Below are positions 1 through 6,884 of a stretch of 14,754 nucleotides of DNA, in pieces. The position numbers and the translations under genes are program-made. The notes under the pieces were generated by a model that saw only the letters and a list, made by a program, of their open reading frames with translations, had not been told where the DNA came from and searched no databases. The stretch's first letter is position 1. Each line of letters opens with the position of its first letter. The stretch is from Pseudomonadota bacterium (GTDB lineage Bacteria > Pseudomonadota > Gammaproteobacteria > Burkholderiales > Burkholderiaceae): the NCBI GenBank assembly GCA_029777935.1, contig JAKORH010000140.1, forward strand, positions 1 to 14,754. Direction: 5' to 3'.

Positions 1-1
1 C

Positions 2-733
2 CTGTACCAGGTGCCGCCGCCGCCGCGCGCGCTGAACGACCGCGTACCGCCCTGGTTGCAGGAGGTGATCCTGCGCTGCCTCGAGGTCGATCCGGAGCGG
101 CGCTACAGCAGCGCGGCGCAGATCGCGTTCGACCTCGCACACCCGGACGGCATCGCGCTCACCGAACGCGCGCAGCGCACGAGCCGCCCGCCCCTGGGGG
201 CACGCTGGATGAACCGCTGGCGCTCGTACGATGCCGAATCCGCGGCGCGCGGCGCTTCGGCGCAGTTGCAGCGCGCGCCGATCGTGCTCGCAGCGATCGA
301 TCCGGTGCAGGAATGGGACGCGCTGGCCGAGGCGCAGCGCGCGACGGTGCGGCGGCTGCTCGCGGCCGATGCCGGCGCGCGCCTCGCATGCGTCACCGTG
401 CTGAAGACGCACCGGATCGCGATCGACCCGCTGACGGACGAGTCCGGGCGGAACCTGCACGTGAAGCGGCTGGTGGAACTGAAGCACTGGACCCGTCCGC
501 TCGCGCTGCCGCCGGAACGCGTCACGCATCAGGTGCTGGAGGCGCCGGACGCCGCCGACGCGATCCTCGACTATGCGCGCACCAACCACGTCGATCACAT
601 CGTGATCGGCTCGCGCGGCCCCTCGACGCTGCGCCGCTACCTCGGCAGCGTGTCGGCCAAGGTGGTCGCGCAGGCCGCCTGCACGGTGACGGTGATCAAG
701 GCGCCGCGCGCGGGCCAGGAAAAGGGCCGGTGA
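2..733 (+). CDS. Ser/Thr protein kinase with C-terminal universal stress (UspA) domain, 3' part only
   Basis: The reading frame is open from base 2, so the true start lies upstream of the window. The first ~50 codons read as the end of a eukaryotic-type kinase C-lobe: a proline-rich VPPPP stretch, then PPWLQEVILRCLEVDPERRY, which fits subdomain XI with its conserved Arg. A linker (about nt 160-277) leads to a UspA domain (about nt 278-700) that starts with the beta strand PIVLAAID. The domain holds the nucleotide-binding signature GSRG-(8 residues)-GS and ends in the strand CTVTVIK. UspA domains usually have nine residues in that loop; here there are eight (PSTLRRYL). Kinase-Usp fusions are known; the expected role is phosphorylation-linked stress or metabolic signalling, probably in the cytoplasm. 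The kinase catalytic core is outside the window, so activity cannot be judged. The stop codon lies inside a stem-loop. Confidence 0.85.
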   Translation: MYQVPPPPRALNDRVPPWLQEVILRCLEVDPERRYSSAAQIAFDLAHPDGIALTERAQRTSRPPLGARWMNRWRSYDAESAARGASAQLQRAPIVLAAIDPVQEWDALAEAQRATVRRLLAADAGARLACVTVLKTHRIAIDPLTDESGRNLHVKRLVELKHWTRPLALPPERVTHQVLEAPDAADAILDYARTNHVDHIVIGSRGPSTLRRYLGSVSAKVVAQAACTVTVIKAPRAGQEKGR

Positions 734-751
734 CGTCGCCGCCACCGGCCC
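724..751 (+). terminator. GC-rich stem-loop at the kinase-Usp stop codon, candidate terminator
   Basis: A perfect 9-bp stem, GGGCCGGTG (724-732) with CACCGGCCC (743-751), encloses a 10-nt loop. The left arm includes most of the TGA stop codon (731-733). On the plus strand it is followed by a C/T-rich run rather than a true T-tract; on the minus strand it is followed by TTTCCT. It lies between two convergent genes and could act in both directions. The stem is clear; the terminator role is inferred. Confidence 0.45.
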
Positions 752-793
752 CCTCTCCTCCTCCGTGCGCGCGGTTTCAGTCCCAGAGCGCGC

Positions 794-2419
794 CTAGTCG
801 TTGGCGTAGATGTCGCGGTTCTTCGTCTCGCGCAGGAACAGCACGCCGATCACGAACGAGATCAGCGCCACGACGATCGGGTACCACAGGCCGTTGTAGA
901 TGTCGCCGCTGGCGGCGACCATCGCGGTGGCGGTCAGCGGCAGCATGCCGCCGAACCAGCCGTTGCCGATGTGATACGGCAGCGACATCGACGTGTAGCG
1001 GATCCGCGCCGGGAACAACTCGACCAGGAAAGCGGCGATCGGCCCGTACACCATCGTCACGTAGACCAGGAACACGACGAGGATCAGCAGCGTCATCGCG
1101 TAGTTGACCTGGCTCTTGTCGGCCGTGCTCGGGTAGCCGGCCGCCTTCAGCGTCTCCCTCAGCTTCGTCTCGTCGAAACCTTCGATCCGCACGTCGCCGA
1201 TCTTCGTCACCACCGCCTTGCCGGCTTCGGCCGGCAGCGACGTGAACGACAGCCCCTGCTTGGTCAGGAAGTCCTTGGCGCGGTCGCACTCGCTGAACTT
1301 GCTCCACGGGCCGACGAAGATGTGGAAGTTGCAGTCGCTCGCCGCCACCGAGAGGCTGGTCTTGGCCTGGAACGCCTCCAGCGCCGGGTTGACGTAGTGC
1401 GTCAGCGCCTTGAACAGCGGGAAGTACGTGAGCGCCGCGATCAGGCAGCCGGCCAGGATGATCTTCAGCCGCCCGATCCGGTCCGACAGCCAGCCGAAGA
1501 AGATGAAGAACGGCGTGCCGATCAGCAGCGAGGCGGCGATCAGGATGTAGGTGGTGATGTAGTCCAGATGCAGCGTGACCTGCAGGAAGAACAGCGCGTA
1601 GAACTGGCCCGTGTACCAGACCACGCCCTGGCCGGCGGTAGCGCCGAGCAGCGCGAGGATCACGAACTTCAGGTTGCTCCAGCGGCCGAACGATTCGGTC
1701 AGCGGCGCCTTCGAGCTCTTGCCCTCGGCCTTGATCTTCTTGAAGACCGGCGACTCTTCGAGCTTCAGCCGGATGTAGACCGAGAACACGAGCAGGATGA
1801 TCGACACCCAGAACGGAATGCGCCAGCCCCAGTCCGCGAAGGTCTTGGCGTCGATCCACACGCGGGACACGCCGATCACCAGCAGCGACAGGAAGAAGCC
1901 GAGCGTGGCCGTGGTCTGGATCCAGCTCGTATCCAGGCCGCGGCGATTATTCGGCGCATGCTCGGCGACGTAGGTCGCCGCGCCGCCATACTCGCCGCCG
2001 AGCGCCAGCCCCTGGATCAGCCGCAGCGCCACCAGCAGCAGCGGCGCGGCCCAGCCGATCGACTCGAAGGTCGGCAGCACGCCGACCAGGAAGGTCGAAC
2101 TGCCCATGAAGATGATCGTGATCAGGAAGGTGTACTTGCGGCCGACCAGATCGCCGATGCGGCCGAACACGATCGCGCCGAACGGCCGCACGAGGAAGCC
2201 CGCCGCGTACGCGACGAACGCCGACAGCAGCGCGGCGGTGGCATTGCCTTTCGGGAAGAACAGGCTGGCAAAGAACGGGGCCAGCGTCGCGTACAGATAG
2301 AAGTCGTACCACTCGAAGACGGTTCCCAGCGAGGAGGCGAAGATGACCCGCCTTTCCTCGCCGGAGAAGTCTGACGGGCGCGGCGCAGTTCCCGGAATCG
2401 TCGTTCCGCTTGTACTCAC
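794..2419 (-). CDS. MFS transporter, metabolite:H+ symporter type, with periplasmic insert (541 aa)
   Basis: Probable inner-membrane proton symporter for an organic acid or similar small metabolite; the substrate cannot be read from sequence. TM1 carries the family-typical FEWYDFYLY (residues 35-43). The loop-2/3 signature is FGRIGDLVGRKY (85-96). RLIQGLALGGEYGGAATYV (133-151) marks TM4-5, and WGWRIPF lies near 197-203. About 12 TM helices can be traced. A hydrophilic insert of about 95 residues (345-438) lies between TM9 and TM10, predicted periplasmic, with Cys363 and Cys378; ordinary members are about 430-450 aa and lack it. The start is GTG, chosen because AAGGAG lies 5 nt upstream and the N-terminus aligns with the paralogue. 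It lies downstream of that paralogue on the same strand, with a 172-bp gap. Confidence 0.9.
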   Translation of the reverse strand: MSTSGTTIPGTAPRPSDFSGEERRVIFASSLGTVFEWYDFYLYATLAPFFASLFFPKGNATAALLSAFVAYAAGFLVRPFGAIVFGRIGDLVGRKYTFLITIIFMGSSTFLVGVLPTFESIGWAAPLLLVALRLIQGLALGGEYGGAATYVAEHAPNNRRGLDTSWIQTTATLGFFLSLLVIGVSRVWIDAKTFADWGWRIPFWVSIILLVFSVYIRLKLEESPVFKKIKAEGKSSKAPLTESFGRWSNLKFVILALLGATAGQGVVWYTGQFYALFFLQVTLHLDYITTYILIAASLLIGTPFFIFFGWLSDRIGRLKIILAGCLIAALTYFPLFKALTHYVNPALEAFQAKTSLSVAASDCNFHIFVGPWSKFSECDRAKDFLTKQGLSFTSLPAEAGKAVVTKIGDVRIEGFDETKLRETLKAAGYPSTADKSQVNYAMTLLILVVFLVYVTMVYGPIAAFLVELFPARIRYTSMSLPYHIGNGWFGGMLPLTATAMVAASGDIYNGLWYPIVVALISFVIGVLFLRETKNRDIYAND

Positions 2420-2424
2420 GTGGT

Positions 2425-2430
2425 CTCCTT
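2425..2430 (-). promoter_or_regulatory. Ribosome binding site of the downstream MFS gene
   Basis: AAGGAG on the minus strand, 5 nt before the GTG at 2419. It fixes this non-ATG start, as no other SD-like stretch lies nearby in this frame. Confidence 0.75.
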
Positions 2431-2487
2431 GGGTGATCGCCCCCGCTCATGCGGAGGTCTCGAATGCAGGAAGTCTCGCCAGCGTTG

Positions 2488-2504
2488 CTTACGCCAAGCT
2501 TGCA
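2488..2504 (-). promoter_or_regulatory. 17-bp upstream motif, copy 1 (shared by both MFS genes)
   Basis: Minus-strand TGCAAGCTTGGCGTAAG, 68 bp upstream of the GTG start at 2419. A copy matching at 14 of 17 positions lies 77 bp upstream of the paralogous transporter gene. Consensus TGCAAGCNNGGYGTAAG. It does not match sigma70 or sigma54 elements. It could be a regulator site, or residual homology from the gene duplication. Confidence 0.4.
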
Positions 2505-2591
2505 AAGGCCGGAAGCTGCCTCAAAAGAACCCCGGAACCCCGCGCGCAAAGCGGATCGCGGATCACCGTAGTTTCCCCAATGACCTCGGCG

Positions 2592-4262
2592 TCAACCGAG
2601 ATCGCGGCCACGCTGATCGTCGATCGTGACCGCGCCGATCACCAGCGTCGCCAGCGCCACGCCGACCGCGTACCACAGCCCGCGATAGGGATCGCCCGTG
2701 GTCGTCATCACGGCAAAGGCGATCGTCGGCATGAGTCCCCCGAACCAGCCGTTGCCAACGTGGTACGGCAACGAAACGGCAGTGCAGCGGACGCGAGTCG
2801 GGAACATCTCCACCAGCGCCGCCGCCAGCGGCCCGTACACCATGGTCACGTACAGCGTCAGCAGGGTCAGCAGCAGCGCGAGCATGGTCTTGTCGGTCTG
2901 TCCCGACTCGGCGTCGCGCGGATAGCGCCCCTGCGTGTAGATCGCCTCTTCCATCTGCGCGCGGTAGCGCGCCGTCTGCGCGCCGGCATCGGGGGCGCCA
3001 GGCAGGTACGCCACGATCGCTTCGCTCCTGCCGACGAACACGAGCGCGTTCGCGCCGCCGCCGTCGCGCAGTGTGTAGGGAATGCCGCGTTCGCCGAGCC
3101 AGGCGCGCGCCACGTCGCAAGGCGAACGCGCCTGCGGCGCACCCAGCGTGCCGCCGAGAAGCGAGCAGCGGGCGCGATCGGCGACCACTACGACCGGCGC
3201 GCGGTGCATCGCGGACGCCAGCGCCGGATTGCCGAACTCCGTGATCAGTCCGAAGATCGGAAAGTAAGTGAGCGCCGCCAGCAGCAGACCGGCGAGGATG
3301 ATGCGCTTGCGGCCGATCCGGTCGGACAGCGCGCCGAAGACGATGAAGAACGGCGTCGATACCAGCAGCGCGATGCCGAGCAGCGCCAGCGCCGTCGCGG
3401 CATCGATGTGCAGCGTCTGCTGCAGGTACAGCAGCACGAAGATCTGGCCCGTGTACCACACGACGGCCTGGCCGGCGACGAGTCCGAACAGCGCCGCCAG
3501 CATCCGCTTGACCAGCCCGCGCTCGGCCGCGAGATCGCGCAGACGCCAGGGCGCAGGTTCGCCGCCGTTCGCCAGGCGAACGAACGCAGGCGACTCCGCC
3601 AGCGAGGCGCGTACCCACAATGACGCGGCGAGCAGTCCGCTCGAAAGCAGGAACGGCAGCCGCCAGCCCCACTGCGCCATCGCGTCGTCGCCGAGCGTGG
3701 CGGTGGCCGCGTAGACGACGGCCAGCGCGCTGAACAGGCCCAGCGACGCGGTGGTCTGCACGAAGGCCGTGTACAGGCCGCGGCGGTCCGACGGCGCGTG
3801 CTCCGCGACATAGGTGGCCGCGCCGCCGTATTCGCCGCCGATCGCCAGTCCCTGCACCAGCCGCAGCGCGGCCAGCGCCAGCGGCGCGGCCACGCCGATC
3901 GACGCCTGCGTCGGCAGCAGCCCGATGCCGAAGGTCGCGGCCCCCATCAGCAGCACCGTCAGCAGGAATGCGCGCTTGCGGCCGATGCGATCGCCGATGC
4001 GGCCGAACAGCGCGGCTCCGAACGGGCGCATCAGGAATCCGGCGGAGAAGATCGCCAGCGCGCAGATCAGCGCCAGTGATGGATCCAGATTGGCGAAGAA
4101 GTTGCGCGCGAAGACCGGCGCCAGCAGCGCGTACAGATAGAAGTCGTACCACTCGAAGACGGTGCCGAACGCGGCAGCGAGCACGACCTTGACGTCGTCG
4201 CGCGCCAGGGCCCGCCATCGCGGTCTTCGCGAGCGCGTCGCGGCCGGAGGATCGACATCCAT
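2592..4262 (-). CDS. MFS transporter, metabolite:H+ symporter type, paralogue with periplasmic insert (556 aa)
   Basis: Tandem paralogue of the gene downstream, same architecture throughout. TM1 holds FEWYDFYLY (36-44), the loop-2/3 signature is FGRIGDRIGRKR (86-97), the TM4-5 block is RLVQGLAIGGEYGGAATYV (134-152), and the late block is SLPYHVGNGWFGG (497-509). The insert between TM9 and TM10 (about 346-458) is longer and more diverged than in the partner. It keeps two cysteines, Cys366 and Cys382, with PCDVARAWLGERGIPYT (381-397) aligning to ECDRAKDFLTKQGLSFT of the partner. The ATG at 4262 is chosen because both N-termini align from the VFEWYD block; its SD is weak. Expected role: proton-coupled uptake of an organic acid or related solute. 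Retention of both copies suggests related but distinct substrates or regulation. The 349 bp upstream look non-coding. Confidence 0.88.
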   Translation of the reverse strand: MDVDPPAATRSRRPRWRALARDDVKVVLAAAFGTVFEWYDFYLYALLAPVFARNFFANLDPSLALICALAIFSAGFLMRPFGAALFGRIGDRIGRKRAFLLTVLLMGAATFGIGLLPTQASIGVAAPLALAALRLVQGLAIGGEYGGAATYVAEHAPSDRRGLYTAFVQTTASLGLFSALAVVYAATATLGDDAMAQWGWRLPFLLSSGLLAASLWVRASLAESPAFVRLANGGEPAPWRLRDLAAERGLVKRMLAALFGLVAGQAVVWYTGQIFVLLYLQQTLHIDAATALALLGIALLVSTPFFIVFGALSDRIGRKRIILAGLLLAALTYFPIFGLITEFGNPALASAMHRAPVVVVADRARCSLLGGTLGAPQARSPCDVARAWLGERGIPYTLRDGGGANALVFVGRSEAIVAYLPGAPDAGAQTARYRAQMEEAIYTQGRYPRDAESGQTDKTMLALLLTLLTLYVTMVYGPLAAALVEMFPTRVRCTAVSLPYHVGNGWFGGLMPTIAFAVMTTTGDPYRGLWYAVGVALATLVIGAVTIDDQRGRDLG

Positions 4263-4339
4263 GGAAACAAGACTTTCGCTGGCGGCACGCCGCGCCCGCC
4301 TGTTCCGGACACCGCGAGCGTGCAGTCTGTGCCGCGCGC

Positions 4340-4356
4340 CTTACACCTGGCTTGCA
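4340..4356 (-). promoter_or_regulatory. 17-bp upstream motif, copy 2 (shared by both MFS genes)
   Basis: Minus-strand TGCAAGCCAGGTGTAAG, 77 bp upstream of the ATG at 4262, matching copy 1 at 14 of 17 positions. A shorter similarity follows downstream in both leaders (AGACT, then a further TGCA), so part of the resemblance may be inherited from duplication. Confidence 0.4.
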
Positions 4357-4421
4357 CGCGCTGAAAGAGGCTGAAGCCGCGCTCTCAGGCGCCGGCCGGT
4401 GCGCGCGCCGGGCGCAGGTTG

Positions 4422-4439
4422 CTCCCGCGCGAGCGGGAG
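4422..4439. other. Perfect 7-bp hairpin with a GCGA loop (plus strand)
   Basis: CTCCCGC (4422-4428), GCGA (4429-4432), GCGGGAG (4433-4439). On the plus strand the loop is of the stable GNRA class; on the minus strand it reads TCGC. No T-tract follows on either strand. It lies about 170 bp beyond the dctP stop and 160 bp before the MFS start, so either end-of-transcript or leader structure is possible. Confidence 0.4.
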
Positions 4440-4594
4440 TGCGCGCTCCAGCCCGGACTTCCGCCCGCGCGAGGACCAGCGCGCCCGCGCCGTCGGTTCA
4501 CCTCTGGAGTACGGCCGATGTCGTGTCTCCGGCCGCTCGGCGTGCGCCCCGCTCGCCTCGTGATCGGCGAAGGTCGGCGTGCGACGCAAGATCC

Positions 4595-4610
4595 GCCGGC
4601 ACGAGCCGGC
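4595..4610 (-). terminator. Short hairpin just after the dctP stop, weak terminator candidate
   Basis: GCCGGC, loop TCGT, GCCGGC on the minus strand, starting 1 nt after the TAG stop of the binding-protein gene. The 6-bp stem is all G/C, but only GGATCTT follows, so intrinsic termination would be weak. Protection of the mRNA 3' end is an alternative. Confidence 0.3.
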
Positions 4611-4611
4611 T

Positions 4612-5580
4612 CTATTTCACCTCTTGAATCCGGCGGATATTGTCCGCGCCGTACTGCTTGGCGAACTCGGACCACACCGGCGTCATCGCACGGCGGAACG
4701 CGTTGCCGTCGGGGTTGGTCACGACCTGCATGCCGGCCTTGCGCAGTTCCTCGATGCCGGCGGCCTCGTCGTCATTGACCTTCTTCCGCTGCGCGGCCCC
4801 GGCGGCCTTGCCCGCTTCGGTGAACGCCGTCTTGTCGGCGTCCGCCAGCTTGTTCCACAGCGCGGGCGACACGATCAGCAGCGCGGGCGAATACACGTGG
4901 CCCGTCAGCGTCAGGTATTTCTGCACCTGCGCGAACTTGGCCGACAGGATCACCGGGATCGGGTTCTCCTGGCCGTCGACCGTGCCCTGCTGCAGCGCTG
5001 TGAACAGTTCCGGGAACGCCATCGGCGTCGGCTGCACGCCGATCGACTGGAAGGCCTGGATGTGCACCTTGTTCTGCATCGTGCGCACCTTCAGGCCCTT
5101 GACGTCGTCCGGCGTGTTGACCGCACGCTTGCTGTTGGTCAGGTGCCGGAAGCCGTTCTCGGTCCACGCCAGCGCGATCAGGCCCTTGGCGGGAAACTTC
5201 GCGCGCAGCTCGTCGCCGATCGGGCCGTCGAGCACCTTGCGCGCATGCGCGTAGTCGCGGAACAGGAACGGGATGTCGACGATGTTGACCTCGGGCACGA
5301 AGTTGCCGACCGGGCCGGTCGAGGTGTTGACGACGTCGAGCGTGCCCAATTGCACTGCCTCGATCATCTCGCGCTCGCCGCCGAGCGCGGAATTCGGAAA
5401 CTGCTGGCACTTGTACCGGCCCGACGTGCGCTTCTCGACTTCGTCGCAGAAGACGGCCGAGCCGACGCCGTAGTGCGAGGCCGGCGAGGTCGCGTAGCCG
5501 ATCTTGATGATCGTCTGCGCCTGCGCGCCGAGCGCGGCGGCGAGCAGGCCGGACAGGAGAATCGTTCGCGCCAGCTTCAT
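4612..5580 (-). CDS. TRAP transporter periplasmic solute-binding protein, DctP family (322 aa)
   Basis: Binds an organic acid in the periplasm for delivery to a TRAP membrane pair. A clear Sec signal peptide (MKLARTILLSGLLAAALGAQA, about residues 1-21, cleavage after AQA) precedes a full-length DctP domain. Family marks include TENGFRHLTN (140-149), LKVRTM with the conserved carboxylate-binding Arg at 166, PTPMAFPELFTALQQGTVDG (184-203) and the following QENP. Length is typical. The second of two tandem ATG codons is chosen because AGGAG lies 5 nt upstream of it and only 2 nt from the first. No DctQ or DctM gene is in the window, so this is an orphan, or its partners lie elsewhere. It starts 61 bp after hemY and has its own candidate promoter. 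The ligand is not predictable here; a carboxylate is likely from Arg166. Confidence 0.9.
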   Translation of the reverse strand: MKLARTILLSGLLAAALGAQAQTIIKIGYATSPASHYGVGSAVFCDEVEKRTSGRYKCQQFPNSALGGEREMIEAVQLGTLDVVNTSTGPVGNFVPEVNIVDIPFLFRDYAHARKVLDGPIGDELRAKFPAKGLIALAWTENGFRHLTNSKRAVNTPDDVKGLKVRTMQNKVHIQAFQSIGVQPTPMAFPELFTALQQGTVDGQENPIPVILSAKFAQVQKYLTLTGHVYSPALLIVSPALWNKLADADKTAFTEAGKAAGAAQRKKVNDDEAAGIEELRKAGMQVVTNPDGNAFRRAMTPVWSEFAKQYGADNIRRIQEVK

Positions 5581-5585
5581 CATCT

Positions 5586-5590
5586 CTCCT
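5586..5590 (-). promoter_or_regulatory. Ribosome binding site of the TRAP binding-protein gene
   Basis: AGGAG on the minus strand within AAAGGAGAG. Spacing is 5 nt to the ATG at 5580 and 2 nt to the ATG at 5583, favouring the second ATG as the main start. Confidence 0.7.
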
Positions 5591-5604
5591 TTCAGGGCCG
5601 CGGA

Positions 5605-5633
5605 AGTGTCCGCAGCGCATGCTTCCGTGTCAA
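5605..5633 (-). promoter_or_regulatory. Candidate sigma70 promoter of the TRAP binding-protein gene
   Basis: Minus strand: a perfect -35 TTGACA (5633-5628), 17-nt spacer, then GACACT (5610-5605), which matches the -10 consensus at 3 of 6 positions. It lies wholly in the 61-bp gap after hemY and would give a leader of about 15-20 nt ending in the good SD. The exact -35, ideal spacing and placement support it; the weak -10 suggests an activator or modest strength. An imperfect hairpin (CGGAAG at 5601-5606, CTTCCG at 5622-5627) overlaps it. Confidence 0.45.
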
Positions 5634-5641
5634 GCCGGGAC

Positions 5642-6874
5642 TCACAGCGCCGCATCGCGGCGCGCGATACGCGCGCTGGATTCGCGCTCGACCGCCTGCG
5701 CCAGCCGCGCGTACGCGAGCGCAGCGTCGCGATAGTGCTCGCGCGCGCCGTCGGTGTCGTCGGTGTGCTCGGCGAGCTGCGCGCGCGCCAGCGACGTCTC
5801 CGGGTGCGGCGCGATGGCGGCGCTGCGCGCCAGGTACTGCTGCGCCTTGCCCCACAACTGTTCGCGCATGCACAGCCGGCCGAGCGCGCGCAGCAGCACC
5901 TCGTCGTCCGGATGGTCGGCGAGCAGCGCCTCGCACCTCTCGATGCGGTCGCGGTAAGGCGGCGCGTCGATCTGCCCATAGGCATCGAGCAGCCGCGGGT
6001 CCCATTCGTGGCCGAGCGCATCCTCGATCAGCGCAGCGGCACTCGCGCCGCGCTCGACCGCGGCCAGCCAGCGCGCCGCATCCGCCGCCAGCCCCGGCTC
6101 GCGCCGGTCCTCGGGCGGAATGCGCGCCAGCTCGGCTTCGAGCAGGTCGGCGTCGTGGCGCTTCTCCAGCAGCCGCGCGCGATAGCCGACGCGCTTGTAG
6201 CGCGCCGCCAGCAGCTCGTGCAATGCATTGCGCTTGGCCAGCGCGCGCACGTTCTTCAGCAGCTCGTCCCAGCGGCCGGCCTGCGCGTTGGCCGCCAGCG
6301 CGATGCGCGCGGCGTGGATGTGGCGGCTGCCCCCCGCCTGCACGCCACGAATCGCCTCCAGCGCGCGCTCGTTCTCCCGGCTCTCGGACCACATCTCCGC
6401 GCTCGACACCAGACGCGCGGTCTGCACGCTGCGGTCGACTTCCGCCGACCGCAGCCAGGCATCGCGCCGCTCGTATTCCTGCATCCGATGCGCGGCGCGC
6501 GCGCCGATCAGGGCGGACAGGCCCGCGCTCTCGGGCGAGGACTGCGCGGTGCGCGCGGCGCGCTCGGCGCGCGCGAAGCGGCCTTCCAGCAGCGCCTGCA
6601 GCGCCTCCTTCAGCGCGCGCAATCCGCCGAGCACCTCGCGCCGCTCGCGGTACAGCGCGACCCGGCGGGGAAAGTCGAACGCGCGGTGGGCGACGAACGC
6701 GATCACGTACACGGCGAGCGCCAGCACCACCACCAGCAGCAGCGCGAGGTTCAGCGACAGGTCGATCCGGTACGGCGGCACCAGGATCACGACGTTGCCG
6801 TCGTTGAACTGCGCGACGATCGCCACCGCCGCCGCGACCAGCGCCAGCAGCAGGGCCCAGACGAGCGACTTCAT
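5642..6874 (-). CDS. hemY: HemY, heme-biosynthesis-associated membrane TPR protein (410 aa)
   Basis: Proteobacterial HemY (not the protoporphyrinogen oxidase HemY of Bacillus). Two N-terminal membrane segments (about 4-20 and 41-63) flank a short periplasmic part (NDGNVVILVPPYRIDLS), as expected for the HemY_N domain. A long alpha-helical TPR-like region follows with family-typical WDPRLLDAYGQ and repeated Leu/Ala-rich helical pairs. The protein is thought to organise or support late heme-synthesis enzymes at the inner membrane; its biochemical role is unsettled. The ATG start at 6874 begins MKSLVWALLLALVAAA and lies 10 bp after the hemX stop; the frame stays open further upstream, but that would overlap hemX. 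No strong SD is visible, so coupling to hemX is likely. Confidence 0.9.
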   Translation of the reverse strand: MKSLVWALLLALVAAAVAIVAQFNDGNVVILVPPYRIDLSLNLALLLVVVLALAVYVIAFVAHRAFDFPRRVALYRERREVLGGLRALKEALQALLEGRFARAERAARTAQSSPESAGLSALIGARAAHRMQEYERRDAWLRSAEVDRSVQTARLVSSAEMWSESRENERALEAIRGVQAGGSRHIHAARIALAANAQAGRWDELLKNVRALAKRNALHELLAARYKRVGYRARLLEKRHDADLLEAELARIPPEDRREPGLAADAARWLAAVERGASAAALIEDALGHEWDPRLLDAYGQIDAPPYRDRIERCEALLADHPDDEVLLRALGRLCMREQLWGKAQQYLARSAAIAPHPETSLARAQLAEHTDDTDGAREHYRDAALAYARLAQAVERESSARIARRDAAL

Positions 6875-6884
6875 CGCGCCGGCT

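Larger units (their letters stand above)
4263..4611. other. 349-bp non-coding gap between the TRAP binding protein gene and the upstream MFS gene
   Basis: No reading frame here has a recognisable protein or a credible start; open frames on both strands are short and arginine/proline-rich, as expected from GC-rich noise. The gap holds two hairpins (4422-4439 and 4595-4610) and the 17-bp motif copy at 4340-4356. It probably carries the 3' end of the dctP transcript and the promoter and leader of the MFS gene. No convincing sigma70 promoter was found. Confidence 0.6.

Noticed and set aside
971..2374. A plus-strand open frame of 467 codons opposite the first MFS gene
   Set aside because: Highly charged low-complexity translation and no start signal; a similar shadow frame lies opposite the paralogue, so it reflects the sense gene.
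2488..2504. Sigma54 promoter in the shared 17-bp motif
   Set aside because: The GG and GC pairs at the required -24/-12 spacing are absent on both strands.
4341..4675. Small protein genes in the dctP-MFS gap
   Set aside because: Candidate frames overlap dctP or one another, have no SD and are Arg/Pro/Ala-rich; no support for coding.
5581..6021. N-terminal extension of the TRAP binding protein into hemY
   Set aside because: The extension overlaps hemY in another frame, is Arg/Ser-rich, and removes the obvious signal peptide and SD at 5580.
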